Source: Burkholderiales bacterium
GTDB lineage: Bacteria > Pseudomonadota > Gammaproteobacteria > Burkholderiales > SG8-39
Length of the DNA stretch: 49,418 nt
Reading direction: 5' to 3'
Assembly: GCA_014860395.1 (NCBI GenBank)
Contig: JACZJU010000247.1
Location: 1 to 49,418, forward strand
The notes beneath the pieces are model-generated. The model was not told where the DNA came from and searched no databases. It saw only the letters and a list, made by a program, of their open reading frames with translations. Each line of letters opens with the position of its first letter. Within the stretch, counting starts at the first letter, position 1. A program made the translations under genes and the position numbers. Below, piece by piece: positions 27,924-36,106 of this stretch.

Positions 27924-28943
27924 TCAGGCCGTCTGTTTTTCGGTGAGATGATCCATGATGGCGAAGCATAACTCGCGGCAGCCTTCGCCGGTGAGCGCCG
28001 AAATGGGGAACCACCTGCCTTTCCAGCGATAGGCCTTGAGAAAACGCTGCAGCGCCTGGTCGCGTTCGTCCGCCTGCAACATGTCGGTCTTGTTGAGCAC
28101 CAGCCAGCGCGGTTTGTCGTAAAGCGTCTGGTCGTATTTCTTCAGCTCGTTGACGATGGCGCGCGCTTCCTTGACAGGATCCACGGTCTCATCGAAGGGC
28201 GCGACGTCGACTATGTGCAGCAGCAGTCGCGTGCGCGCGAGGTGGCGCAGGAACTGGTGACCCAGGCCGGCGCCCTCGGCCGCGCCCTCGATCAGTCCTG
28301 GAATGTCGGCGACGACGAAACTCCTGTCATCGGCCACGCGCACCACGCCCAGGTTGGGGTGCAGAGTGGTGAAAGGGTAGTCGGCGACCTTCGGGCGGGC
28401 GGCAGACACGGCGCGGATGAAGGTCGACTTGCCCGCGTTGGGCATGCCCAGGAGGCCGACGTCGGCGAGCAGCTTCAGTTCCAGGCGCAACATGCGCGAT
28501 TCGCCCGGTTCGCCCAGGGTGCACTGGCGCGGCGCGCGATTGGTGCTGGTCTTGAAATGCAGATTGCCCAGGCCGCCTTTTCCGCCGCGCGCGATCAGCG
28601 CCTTTTGCTCGTGCGCAGCCAGGTCCGCGATTAGCTCGCCGGTCTCGGCGTCGGTGATGACCGTCCCTACCGGCACGCGCAGCACAATGTCCTCCGCGCC
28701 CTTGCCGTACTGGTCCGCGCCGCGCCCGTTCTCGCCGCCTTTGGCGCGGTGGATGCGCGCATAGCGGTAATCGATGAGCGTGTTGATATTGCGGTTGGCC
28801 ACGGCATAGATGCTGCCGCCGAGGCCGCCGTCGCCGCCGTCGGGCCCGCCGCGCGGGACGAATTTCTCGCGCCGGAAATGGGCGACGCCGTTCCCGCCAT
28901 TGCCGGCGTGCACCTCGATTTTGGCTTCGTCGATGAATTTCAT
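27924..28943 (-). CDS. obgE: GTPase ObgE/CgtA
   Basis: Essential Obg-type GTPase acting in late assembly of the 50S subunit and in growth control. The glycine-rich Obg fold occupies residues 1-158 ([20 protein letters not shown]). The G domain shows [15 protein letters not shown] (P-loop), the switch segment [18 protein letters not shown] and LNKTDM. At 339 residues it lacks a long C-terminal extension. It lies in the classical rplU-rpmA-obgE-proB order, with an intrinsic terminator between rpmA and obgE. Confidence 0.97.
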   Translation of the reverse strand: MKFIDEAKIEVHAGNGGNGVAHFRREKFVPRGGPDGGDGGLGGSIYAVANRNINTLIDYRYARIHRAKGGENGRGADQYGKGAEDIVLRVPVGTVITDAETGELIADLAAHEQKALIARGGKGGLGNLHFKTSTNRAPRQCTLGEPGESRMLRLELKLLADVGLLGMPNAGKSTFIRAVSAARPKVADYPFTTLHPNLGVVRVADDRSFVVADIPGLIEGAAEGAGLGHQFLRHLARTRLLLHIVDVAPFDETVDPVKEARAIVNELKKYDQTLYDKPRWLVLNKTDMLQADERDQALQRFLKAYRWKGRWFPISALTGEGCRELCFAIMDHLTEKQTA

Positions 28944-28970
28944 GGTCGGATCACGCTCATACTAGCGCGA

Positions 28971-29007
28971 CAAATAAAAAAGCCCTACCGCGTGGATAGG
29001 GCTTTTC
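28971..29007 (-). terminator. Intrinsic terminator between rpmA and obgE
   Basis: Read on the minus strand: AAAAGCCCTATCC, short loop, GGTAGGGCTTTTTTATTT. The stem is GC-rich with a long T-run, 18 bases after the rpmA stop. It should end most ribosomal transcripts and leave obgE-proB to read-through or a separate promoter. Confidence 0.85.
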
Positions 29008-29024
29008 TAGGAGCCTGCCGGAAC

Positions 29025-29282
29025 TCAGGCCGGCACCACGCTTACCATCTTCTTGCTCATCGGACCCTTGACCCCGAACAATACCTTGCCGGCAACCTTG
29101 GCGTACAAGGTGTGGTCCTTGCCCATGCCGACGTTTTCGCCCGCATGCACCTTGGTGCCGCGCTGGCGCACGATAATGCTGCCGGCGGAAATCAACTGAT
29201 CGCCGTAGCGTTTCACGCCTAGGCGCTTGGATTGCGAATCGCGGCCGTTTCTGGAGCTGCCGCCTGCCTTCTTATGTGCCAT
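29025..29282 (-). CDS. rpmA: Ribosomal protein bL27
   Basis: Component of the 50S subunit near the peptidyl-transferase centre. The 85-residue sequence is classical: [40 protein letters not shown] and [16 protein letters not shown]. The N-terminus begins directly with MAHKK, without the cleaved extension found in Firmicutes. It is 29 bases after rplU. Confidence 0.98.
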   Translation of the reverse strand: MAHKKAGGSSRNGRDSQSKRLGVKRYGDQLISAGSIIVRQRGTKVHAGENVGMGKDHTLYAKVAGKVLFGVKGPMSKKMVSVVPA

Positions 29283-29311
29283 ATCTTGCCTCTCTTATTG
29301 ACCCGGTGACC

Positions 29312-29623
29312 TTATCCCGTGATCCCGGTTATTTCGATTTCGGTGAAATTCTGGCGGTGACCCTGATGCTTCTGGTAATGCTTGCGCCGACGCAGCTTGA
29401 ATATGCGCACCTTGTCATGGCGCCCTTGGGCAAGGACTTTCGCCTGCACCGTAGCTCCCGTGACCAGGGGCCTGCCCATCTTGAGGTTGTCGCCGTCGGC
29501 GACCAGCAACACCTGATCGAGTACGATTTCAGCCCCGATGTCTGCCGGCAACTGTTCTATTTTCAATTTTTCGCCGGCAGCGACGCGGTACTGCTTGCCG
29601 CCGGTTTTTATGACCGCGTACAT
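29312..29623 (-). CDS. rplU: Ribosomal protein bL21
   Basis: 50S subunit protein binding 23S rRNA. The 103-residue protein starts at ATG 29623 ([20 protein letters not shown]); 13 further in-frame codons upstream are not family-like. The basic segment [20 protein letters not shown] and the ending TEIEITGI are diagnostic. First gene of rplU-rpmA, with its promoter in the 146-base region shared with ispB. Confidence 0.98.
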   Translation of the reverse strand: MYAVIKTGGKQYRVAAGEKLKIEQLPADIGAEIVLDQVLLVADGDNLKMGRPLVTGATVQAKVLAQGRHDKVRIFKLRRRKHYQKHQGHRQNFTEIEITGITG

Positions 29624-29672
29624 GTTGAGACTCCAAATTTGACGAAATTGCAGTAAAACCACGGAACCCGAG

Positions 29673-29702
29673 ATGATACAGCAATTTAGCTTTGGCCGTC
29701 AA
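29673..29702 (-). promoter_or_regulatory. Candidate promoter of rplU
   Basis: On the minus strand, TTGACG (29702-29697), an 18-base spacer and TATCAT (29678-29673). It overlaps the candidate ispB promoter on the opposite strand. Confidence 0.55.
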
Positions 29703-29719
29703 AAGCTTTATGCTATGAT
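29692..29719 (+). promoter_or_regulatory. Candidate promoter of ispB
   Basis: TTGGCC (29692-29697), a 16-base spacer and TATGAT (29714-29719), about 50 bases before the ispB start. Its -35 box shares bases with the rplU promoter, so the two may compete for RNA polymerase. Confidence 0.45.
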
Positions 29720-29769
29720 TTCGACCCTGCGAAATCGCTAATTCAGTTCGGCATTCGGCCACAATTATC

Positions 29770-30741
29770 TTGCCTATAGCACCCATCCATACTCTGATCG
29801 AAGCCGATATGCGCGCGGTGGACGCGACGATCCGGCGGCGGCTCGATTCCGACGTGGTTCTGATCCGCCAGGTGGCCGAGTACATCATAGCAAGCGGCGG
29901 CAAGCGCCTGCGGCCGGCCATGCTGCTATTGGCGGCCGGCGCGAGCGGCTACACCGGTGCCAGCCATCACCATGAGCTCGCGGCCGTGATCGAATTCATA
30001 CACACGGCGACGCTGCTGCACGATGATGTGGTCGACGAATCCGGAATGCGCCGCGGCAACAAGACCGCCAATGCCGCTTTCGGCAATGCCGCCAGCGTGC
30101 TGGTTGGAGACTTTCTTTATTCGCGCGCGTTCCAGATGATGCTCACCGTGGAGGACATGCGCGTCATGGCGGTTTTGGCCGAAGCCACCAACACCATAGC
30201 CGAGGGTGAAGTGCTGCAGCTGCTGAACGTGCACGACGCCAGCGCCGACGAGGCGCGCTATCTCGAGGTGGTGCGACGCAAGACGGCCAAGCTGTTCGAA
30301 GCTGCCACGCGTCTCGGCGCAATACTTGGCCGGGCCGCGCCGGAAATCGAAGAAGGCTTGGCGCAGTATGGCGTGCACGTGGGGACCGCGTTCCAGCTGA
30401 TAGACGACGTGCTCGACTATTCAGGTGATCTGCATGAGACCGGCAAGAATCTGGGCGATGATCTCAACGAGGGCAAGCCGACGCTGCCGCTGATCTATGC
30501 CATGAGCAAAGGCTCACCCGCGCAGTCGCAAACGGTGCGCCATGCGATCGAGCAGGGCGGGCGCGAAGACTTCGCAGCGGTGCTCCAGGCCATCACCGAT
30601 ACCGGCGCGCTTGACTATGCGCGTGCGCAGGCCAGGCGCGAGTCCGAGGTGGCGTGCGCCGCCATCGAATGCCTGCCGAGTTCAAAATACCGCGACAGTT
30701 TGCTACAATTGGCGGACTTCGCGGTCAACCGTAACTACTGA
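29770..30741 (+). CDS. ispB: Octaprenyl (polyprenyl) diphosphate synthase
   Basis: Builds the isoprenoid side chain of ubiquinone from farnesyl diphosphate and isopentenyl diphosphate. The two aspartate-rich motifs are LLHDDVVDESGMRRG and FQLIDDVLDYSGD; GGKRLRPAMLLL lies near residue 45. The 323-residue length fits. The start is TTG 29770 (family members have about this N-terminal length); ATG 29809 is possible but would remove the first helix. Divergent from rplU, followed by the tRNA-Pro gene. Confidence 0.95.
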   Translation: MPIAPIHTLIEADMRAVDATIRRRLDSDVVLIRQVAEYIIASGGKRLRPAMLLLAAGASGYTGASHHHELAAVIEFIHTATLLHDDVVDESGMRRGNKTANAAFGNAASVLVGDFLYSRAFQMMLTVEDMRVMAVLAEATNTIAEGEVLQLLNVHDASADEARYLEVVRRKTAKLFEAATRLGAILGRAAPEIEEGLAQYGVHVGTAFQLIDDVLDYSGDLHETGKNLGDDLNEGKPTLPLIYAMSKGSPAQSQTVRHAIEQGGREDFAAVLQAITDTGALDYARAQARRESEVACAAIECLPSSKYRDSLLQLADFAVNRNY

Positions 30742-30782
30742 CCGCGTTCATTTTTGGGGGTTCGCCCCCGTCTGTAACACCT

Positions 30783-30859
30783 CGGGGTGTAGCTCAGCCT
30801 GGTAGAGTACTGCGTTCGGGACGCAGGAGTCGGAGGTTCAAATCCTCTCACCCCGACCA
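30783..30859 (+). tRNA. tRNA-Pro (anticodon CGG)
   Basis: A 77-base cloverleaf. The acceptor CGGGGTG (30783-30789) pairs with CACCCCG (30849-30855); discriminator A and an encoded CCA follow. The D arm contains AGCTCAGCCTGGTAGAGT. The anticodon stem CTGCG/CGCAG encloses the loop TTCGGGA, giving CGG, which reads CCG proline codons. The T arm has GGTTCAAATCC. All stems are fully paired by eye. Confidence 0.97.
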
Positions 30860-30947
30860 TTCCATCTGTTATTTCAATCGCTTAGAGTAGCCTTCCCGAA
30901 GGGGGCGGCCGATTATGTGCCGCGTCTACGCCTGTCATCGTCGGTTG

Positions 30948-30979
30948 ACGCCGGCACCGGTCTAGCGCGTCACCGGCGT
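30948..30979 (-). terminator. Possible terminator hairpin after the kinase-HDOD-GAF gene
   Basis: ACGCCGG (30948-30954) and CCGGCGT (30973-30979) form a 7-base stem starting 10 bases past the stop of the minus-strand kinase gene. There is no T-run, so termination is uncertain. Confidence 0.3.
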
Positions 30980-30988
30980 TCGCCAGGC

Positions 30989-33454
30989 TCAGCCAGATTG
31001 GCGCACTGCCAGTACTGCCTGGTTGCGCAAGGTGCGCAGCAGCTTGATTTCGTCTTCGTGAATCGTGATCGAGTTCGGACGCGCGCTATCGCCGTAGATC
31101 ATGCCGAAGGGTTTATCCTTGAGGATGATCGGAAACAGGAGAAACGCTCCTGCGGAAAACGTCTTGCGGTACCAGTCCGGGATGCGCGTCACGATCTTGG
31201 GGTCGCCGGTATCGGTGATGAATACGTCGATGTTCTTCTGCAGCGCGACGTGAAACACATCGGGCACGAAATCGAGGCTGAATTGGAACTGCCCGACCAT
31301 TGAGTCGATATTCTCGCCTAGACCGAACCTGCCCGTCATGGTCGCCCGCCTCGGGGTGCGCAGGGCGAAGATCACATGGTCGAAGCCGATGCCGGTATAG
31401 ATGGTCTCGATGATGATGCGCAGGATGTCGTTCAGGCTGCTGCCTTCGACCATGGCATTTGTGATGTCCTGTATTCCGCCGGAGAGCACGTCCTTTCTTA
31501 CGCGCGCTTGTTCTGGCTGCGGCGTGGGCGGCGCCGACAGCACGGCCGGCGCGGGCGGCACTAACGCCGTGGTATGGAATTCCACGCGCATGGTCTTTTC
31601 GATGTCCTGGGTTTGCAGGTTTCCGGCCTGCATGACCTGAGTGATTTCGACGTCCGCAGTTTCTTCGGAAGGATTTTCCAGCATGCCAAGTCTATTCGCG
31701 ATGCTCTGGTCGAGTTTCCATCCTACCGCCACCGTGTATTCTTTGAACTTTTCCAGAGAGCGGGCGAACATGCCTTCTGCTTCCTTCGGGTTCAGCTTCA
31801 GGCGGTCTCTGTATTTTTCCAGGGTTTCGGCGGAGCGTTTCTTCTGCTCCTCCGGATCGCCTTCCACCACCGTGGCGGACAGGTCGGATGCCAGGCACGC
31901 GATGAGGCGCGTGGTTTCATCCGGATTGTGACGCCCGCGCGGAGCATTCTGCGGCCGGTTCTTTTCCATGCTGCCGATGATCTTCTGCGGGAACCCCCAT
32001 GATTTCGCCACCCCCTGGCCGAGCTCGGTGTAGCTGGCGCCGAGCACGCGCTTGGAGGTTTGCTCCTCGTCGGATGCGCCCAGTTCGAGTAGTTTTCTGA
32101 TCTCCCTGGTTTCCTCGGGAAAATAATAGATCGACAGCATCCGCCCGAGGTTGTGCATCATGGCGCAGACGAACGTTTCTTCCGGGTTGGCGTACCCCTG
32201 GGACACGCAGATTTCCTTGGCGATCGCACCGCCAAGTATCGCGCGCACGCACTCGCCCATCAGATCCTGCGCCTGGTTGCGGTCTTTCAGATGGTCGAAC
32301 AGCAGCAGGCCCAGCACGATGTTGCGTATCGTGTCGAAGCCCAGCCTGTAGACGGCCCCGGAAATGGTGCTGATATTGCCGCGACCGGACTGGTTGTAGT
32401 AGGTGGAATTGGCGAGTTTGATGATCTTGTTGGTGAGCGCGAAATCCTTGAGCACTGCGTTGGTCAGCGTGGTGACGCTGCCGGTATCGGAAAAGATGAT
32501 GTTGTTGACGTTGGAGATCGATTCCGACATCGCCGGGAATTCTTTCTTTAGCTTTATGCGCCGCAGCAGGAATTCCACGGTACCGCGGCCTTCGATCGCG
32601 GCGGCCTTGTGCGACTCGGGGTCGAAGGCTTGCAGCAAGGCCTCCTTCATTTCCACCACCGATTCGTACCGCTCCTCGGGGTCCTTGTCCATGGCCTTGA
32701 GCAGGCAGGCGACTATCTTCTCGTTCAGCCCGGGACCCGTAGGCAGTACGATGGGGTCATTGACGATCTTCAGCAACAGCTGATCGACGCTGCCGCCGTT
32801 GGCCTTGAAAACGCGTTCACCGGTCAGCATTTCGCAAAACACCAAACCCGCCGCGAAAATATCAGTTCTGGCGGAATACACCTTCTTTTCGATGTATTCG
32901 GGTGCCATGTAGGCGGGCGTGCCGATCAGGTCCTCGTCGATGCCGACATGGGCGCCGTCGAGCCAGCTGACATGATTTCTCGAAGCCGCGCCGAAATCCA
33001 TGATGCGCGGCGTGCCGTCGCTACCGAGCATGATGTTCGCGGGTTTGATGTCCCGGTGCAGCACGCCGTGCTTGTGGGCATGCGCGAGGCCGTCCAGGAC
33101 CTGTGCCGCGATCCTCAGCGCGTCGTCTGTCGGGATGGCGCCGCTGCGCTTGATCAGGGCGTCCAGGGTCTCGCCGGTGACGTACTCGAATACCAGGTAG
33201 GGAGTGCCGTAGAAATCGCCCGCTTCGAACACCGGCACGATGCACGGGTGCTGCAGGGCGCCTACCGCGCGCGCTTCGTGCAGCAGGATCTCCATCTCAT
33301 CGCCCGTCGCCGCCGTCAGCGTCTTGATCGCGACCTCGCGTTTCAGCTTGGGGTCGTGCGCGAGATAGACGATGCCCTGTCCGCCTTCACCGAGGATCTT
33401 CCTGACCTCGAATCGGTCGATGTTCTTTACGTTCGCTTCAAGTGAATCGCCCAT
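30989..33454 (-). CDS. Protein kinase-HDOD-GAF fusion
   Basis: An 821-residue soluble signalling protein. Residues 15-280 are a eukaryotic-type Ser/Thr kinase with all key residues: GEGGQG (22-27), lysine 44 in VAIK, HRDIKPAN (133-140), DFG (153-155) and GTPAYMAPE (178-186). Residues about 300-500 form an HDOD domain (FPAMSESISNVNNII, VYRLGFDTIRNIVLGLLLF, ETFVCAMMHNLGRML). A linker rich in proline (about 632-650) leads to a C-terminal GAF domain (about 660-818; SLNDILRIIIETIYTGIGF, AGAFLLFPIILKDKPFGMIY). No membrane segment is seen. The kinase looks active; targets and the GAF ligand are unknown. It follows the LapG-like gene by 102 bases. Confidence 0.92.
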   Translation of the reverse strand: MGDSLEANVKNIDRFEVRKILGEGGQGIVYLAHDPKLKREVAIKTLTAATGDEMEILLHEARAVGALQHPCIVPVFEAGDFYGTPYLVFEYVTGETLDALIKRSGAIPTDDALRIAAQVLDGLAHAHKHGVLHRDIKPANIMLGSDGTPRIMDFGAASRNHVSWLDGAHVGIDEDLIGTPAYMAPEYIEKKVYSARTDIFAAGLVFCEMLTGERVFKANGGSVDQLLLKIVNDPIVLPTGPGLNEKIVACLLKAMDKDPEERYESVVEMKEALLQAFDPESHKAAAIEGRGTVEFLLRRIKLKKEFPAMSESISNVNNIIFSDTGSVTTLTNAVLKDFALTNKIIKLANSTYYNQSGRGNISTISGAVYRLGFDTIRNIVLGLLLFDHLKDRNQAQDLMGECVRAILGGAIAKEICVSQGYANPEETFVCAMMHNLGRMLSIYYFPEETREIRKLLELGASDEEQTSKRVLGASYTELGQGVAKSWGFPQKIIGSMEKNRPQNAPRGRHNPDETTRLIACLASDLSATVVEGDPEEQKKRSAETLEKYRDRLKLNPKEAEGMFARSLEKFKEYTVAVGWKLDQSIANRLGMLENPSEETADVEITQVMQAGNLQTQDIEKTMRVEFHTTALVPPAPAVLSAPPTPQPEQARVRKDVLSGGIQDITNAMVEGSSLNDILRIIIETIYTGIGFDHVIFALRTPRRATMTGRFGLGENIDSMVGQFQFSLDFVPDVFHVALQKNIDVFITDTGDPKIVTRIPDWYRKTFSAGAFLLFPIILKDKPFGMIYGDSARPNSITIHEDEIKLLRTLRNQAVLAVRQSG

Positions 33455-33556
33455 AGACCGCCGCCCGAATTTCCCTATACTGGTATTACGTCAACAAACC
33501 GGGCAACTTGAACCGGGCCGTGACGGCGCCGGGGAAGGGCGAGCTGGGGGCGCAAA

Positions 33557-34354
33557 TCAATACTGGAGTTCCTTCTCCAATTTGTCGAGCAGGGCGCGCC
33601 ACAATCTGATCTGCGAGGAGCTGCCGGCGCGGGTGTCGGGCCGGCCCTGGCGCGCGAGCAGCACATCCTCGTCGTTGAAGCTGTACACCGGAACCAGATC
33701 GGTCCGTTCAGATGCCGGCCGGACCCAGTGCTCGAGATTATCCAGGATCAAAGGCTCGCCCGTGGGCGAAGGGTAATAGGCGAGCACCATATGTGCCTGG
33801 TTCAGCCGCACCGCCTTGACGTAAGTGATTCTGAGGCGCTCGATCGGCACGCCCAACTCCTTCAGGGCAAAGTACTTGGCGATTGAAAAATCCTCGCAGT
33901 CCGCGCCGTTGCTCGCGAGCATTTCCGCCGGCGAAGCCCAGTAGTCGTCCGTCCCCCACTGCGTCCGATCTGAAACGTAGGACACGTCGTTGAAGAACGA
34001 ATTTACCGAACTCAGCAGTTCCAGGTCGTTGCCGGAGCGCTGTCGCTGCTCGGTCGCAATGGCGCGGACCAGCCTGACCTGTTCCAGGTTGCTGCCGGCG
34101 CGCTGTTCGGCCGGGACGGAGCGCACGAACCCCTGCCAGTCACCGATGCGCCTCCTGCTGCCTTCGCCGAACCTGGCGGAAAAATATTCCACCAGCCCTT
34201 GGGTGACGCTGCGCGAAAACCCCAATTCGTGCGTCGCCGCCCGTGCCGGATTGAAGCCGAACGCGAACAGCGCCAGACACATGAGCCACGCGAGGCCGCG
34301 CCTGCGCCCGCACCTGGGGGCGCCCATTCGGCGTCGCGCTAAAGTCTGGTTCAT
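33557..34354 (-). CDS. LapG-like periplasmic transglutaminase-fold cysteine protease (BTLCP/DUF920)
   Basis: A 265-residue exported protein. The signal peptide is MNQTLARRRMG plus a hydrophobic core ending near ARAATHE. The catalytic triad of the family is complete: Cys153 in NGADCEDFSIAKYFAL, His188 in NQAHMVLAYYP and Asp205 in PLILDNLEHW. Spacing between the three is close to that of Pseudomonas LapG, the protease that releases the adhesin LapA when c-di-GMP is low. The start at ATG 34354 precedes the signal peptide; upstream in-frame codons are low-complexity. No LapD-type inhibitor or giant adhesin is encoded in this window. Confidence 0.88.
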   Translation of the reverse strand: MNQTLARRRMGAPRCGRRRGLAWLMCLALFAFGFNPARAATHELGFSRSVTQGLVEYFSARFGEGSRRRIGDWQGFVRSVPAEQRAGSNLEQVRLVRAIATEQRQRSGNDLELLSSVNSFFNDVSYVSDRTQWGTDDYWASPAEMLASNGADCEDFSIAKYFALKELGVPIERLRITYVKAVRLNQAHMVLAYYPSPTGEPLILDNLEHWVRPASERTDLVPVYSFNDEDVLLARQGRPDTRAGSSSQIRLWRALLDKLEKELQY

Positions 34355-34484
34355 CGGATAGTTGTGGCTTGGGTGCATCGCGTGGTTGCTGTGGCGCTGT
34401 GCCGCTGGAATCGACGAGGGCGATTGCCGGCAATCCGTAGCGTGCAACCTACCCTGCCAGCGCGTATCCCGGCGCAAGCCGGAA

Positions 34485-35138
34485 TCAGCGGCTCGCGTCG
34501 GCGGTGGTCGTCGGCGCGGCGGGGTCCGGGCCGGAGGTGGGTGCGGTGCGCGCGCGCGCCAGCCAGTCAGGGGGCGCAGCGCCATGCCGGTTGCGCGCGA
34601 TTATGCGGCGCTCGAAATCCTTGGCGAGCATTTCGTCCTTGCGCGCCACGAACTGCGTGACGCGGGTGACTTCCTTCACTGGGAAGTAGCGCGGATTGCT
34701 CTTGTGCGCGAACTTGATCTCCACCACATCGCCCACCTGAACCCCGGCTTCGCTTTGATTCAGGATCGCGCGTGCGGATCCGACGTCATCGGCGAGCAAG
34801 TCCGGAAACTCGATGTCGACCCAGCGCTCGCCGCTTTTTTGCAGGTGTGCCGGAGCTTGATTCACAGCCAGGAACACGTTTTCGGCGGCCCTGACATACA
34901 CCTCGGCGACGCGGCCGGTTGCCCTGGTGCCGCCGAGGTAGGTGTGCGTGGAGGGCGTGCCCGTCGGCGCCGGCGACATGGACAGACCGGCCCCACTGGG
35001 CGGCAGCGCGTCTATGGTGCTTGCAATCGAGCCAAATAGTCTGGACTCAAGCGGCTCGGAGGGCGACAGCATAAACATCAGCGCAGCAATGCCAGCAGCG
35101 GCGAAAATGCCGACCTTTAATAACGGTTTGTAGTTCAT
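34485..35138 (-). CDS. Unknown membrane-anchored protein between Crp-like and LapG-like genes
   Basis: A 217-residue protein that I do not recognise. The N-terminus MNYKPLLKVGIFAAAGIAAL forms a single uncleaved or signal-type helix. A Ser/Pro/Thr-rich stretch follows, then a compact domain (about residues 70-165) with TGRVAEVYVRAAENVFLAVN, DIEFPDLLADDV and VGDVVEIKFAHKSNPRYFPV. The tail is rich in Ala, Pro and Thr. AGGAG lies about 10 bases before ATG 35138. The domain is probably periplasmic. It is 41 bases after the Crp/Fnr gene and 130 bases before the LapG-like gene on the same strand, suggesting a shared task. Confidence 0.8.
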   Translation of the reverse strand: MNYKPLLKVGIFAAAGIAALMFMLSPSEPLESRLFGSIASTIDALPPSGAGLSMSPAPTGTPSTHTYLGGTRATGRVAEVYVRAAENVFLAVNQAPAHLQKSGERWVDIEFPDLLADDVGSARAILNQSEAGVQVGDVVEIKFAHKSNPRYFPVKEVTRVTQFVARKDEMLAKDFERRIIARNRHGAAPPDWLARARTAPTSGPDPAAPTTTADASR

Positions 35139-35179
35139 GATGAAAACACTCCTGGAGGTTGCGGTTCTGGCCAATTCGG

Positions 35180-35833
35180 TTACCAATGCTGGGGCAATCG
35201 TCCGGCTATCGTAATTTTCTGCGCTTCCAACTCGATATAGCCGCTCGAGACGAGATCCTTGAACACCCGGCTGGCCATTTCCCGGGTCGCTCCCACTCTG
35301 TTGGCGATGTCGCGTTTGGACAGTTTCTCGGTAATGACGAGCTTTCCGTCTTCCTCGGTGGCCATATCGAGCAGCAGCCGCGCCACTCTGTCGGTTACAT
35401 CCAGAAGGGCGAGGCGCTTCACGTTCTTCAGCAGCGATCTGGTGCGCGCGATCAGCTTGAGGATGAACTGCATGGCAAAGTCGGGGTTTTGCGCCACGAA
35501 TTTCTTGAACTCCGACTTCCGAATGACGGCCAGCTGCGAACGTTCCATGCTCACCACGGAAGCTGACCGCGCCCCCTGGTCGAGCCCCATTTCGCCAAAA
35601 TAATCCCCGGGTTCCAGGACGTCGAGATCGACTTCCTTCCCGTCGGCGCTGCACAGGAACACTTTGACCTTGCCCGACTGGATCAGGTAGACGGAGTCCG
35701 TGGTGCGTTCGCCTTCGGCGATCAGCATCGTGTTCTTGGGAACGGTCTTGACCACCGCATGTGCGAACAAGGCCCGCAGCATGTCGTCGCGAATTTCCGG
35801 AAAATGATCAGGACTTGGTATCGGTGTTGACAT
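35180..35833 (-). CDS. Crp/Fnr family transcriptional regulator
   Basis: A 217-residue regulator from ATG 35833 (MSTPIPSPDHFPEIRD). The cyclic-nucleotide-binding-type beta barrel covers about residues 20-130 (SVYLIQSGKVKVFLCSADGK, then LEPGDYFGEMGLDQGARSAS). The C-terminal winged helix contains LSKRDIANRVGATREMASRV as the recognition region. There is no N-terminal cysteine cluster, so it is not an oxygen-sensing FNR. GEMGLDQGARSAS resembles the phosphate-binding cassette of CRP, so cAMP or another nucleotide (c-di-GMP in some relatives) may bind. First gene of a probable operon with the unknown and LapG-like genes. Confidence 0.92.
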   Translation of the reverse strand: MSTPIPSPDHFPEIRDDMLRALFAHAVVKTVPKNTMLIAEGERTTDSVYLIQSGKVKVFLCSADGKEVDLDVLEPGDYFGEMGLDQGARSASVVSMERSQLAVIRKSEFKKFVAQNPDFAMQFILKLIARTRSLLKNVKRLALLDVTDRVARLLLDMATEEDGKLVITEKLSKRDIANRVGATREMASRVFKDLVSSGYIELEAQKITIAGRLPQHW

Positions 35834-36106
35834 TGGTCGAAGCCCCTCGGTGTCAGACACGCGGCTGTGCGACGCCGCCGGCTGCCACGAGAACACATCA
35901 GTCTTGCACGGCATAAAAACTTTCCGAGCCAGTCCCGCGCGCAACTTGCGCCGCGATACGCCCGTTCGACTGGTTAACGGCGGTTCCGACCGAAACATTA
36001 GCCGGCGCATGCACGCAAACATCGGCAAAAGCGCCACGGAATCTCAAGTTTGGACGCGGCCGGCCGATACCAATTGAGTCGCAGTGGACACAATCCGAGG
36101 TGTTTC

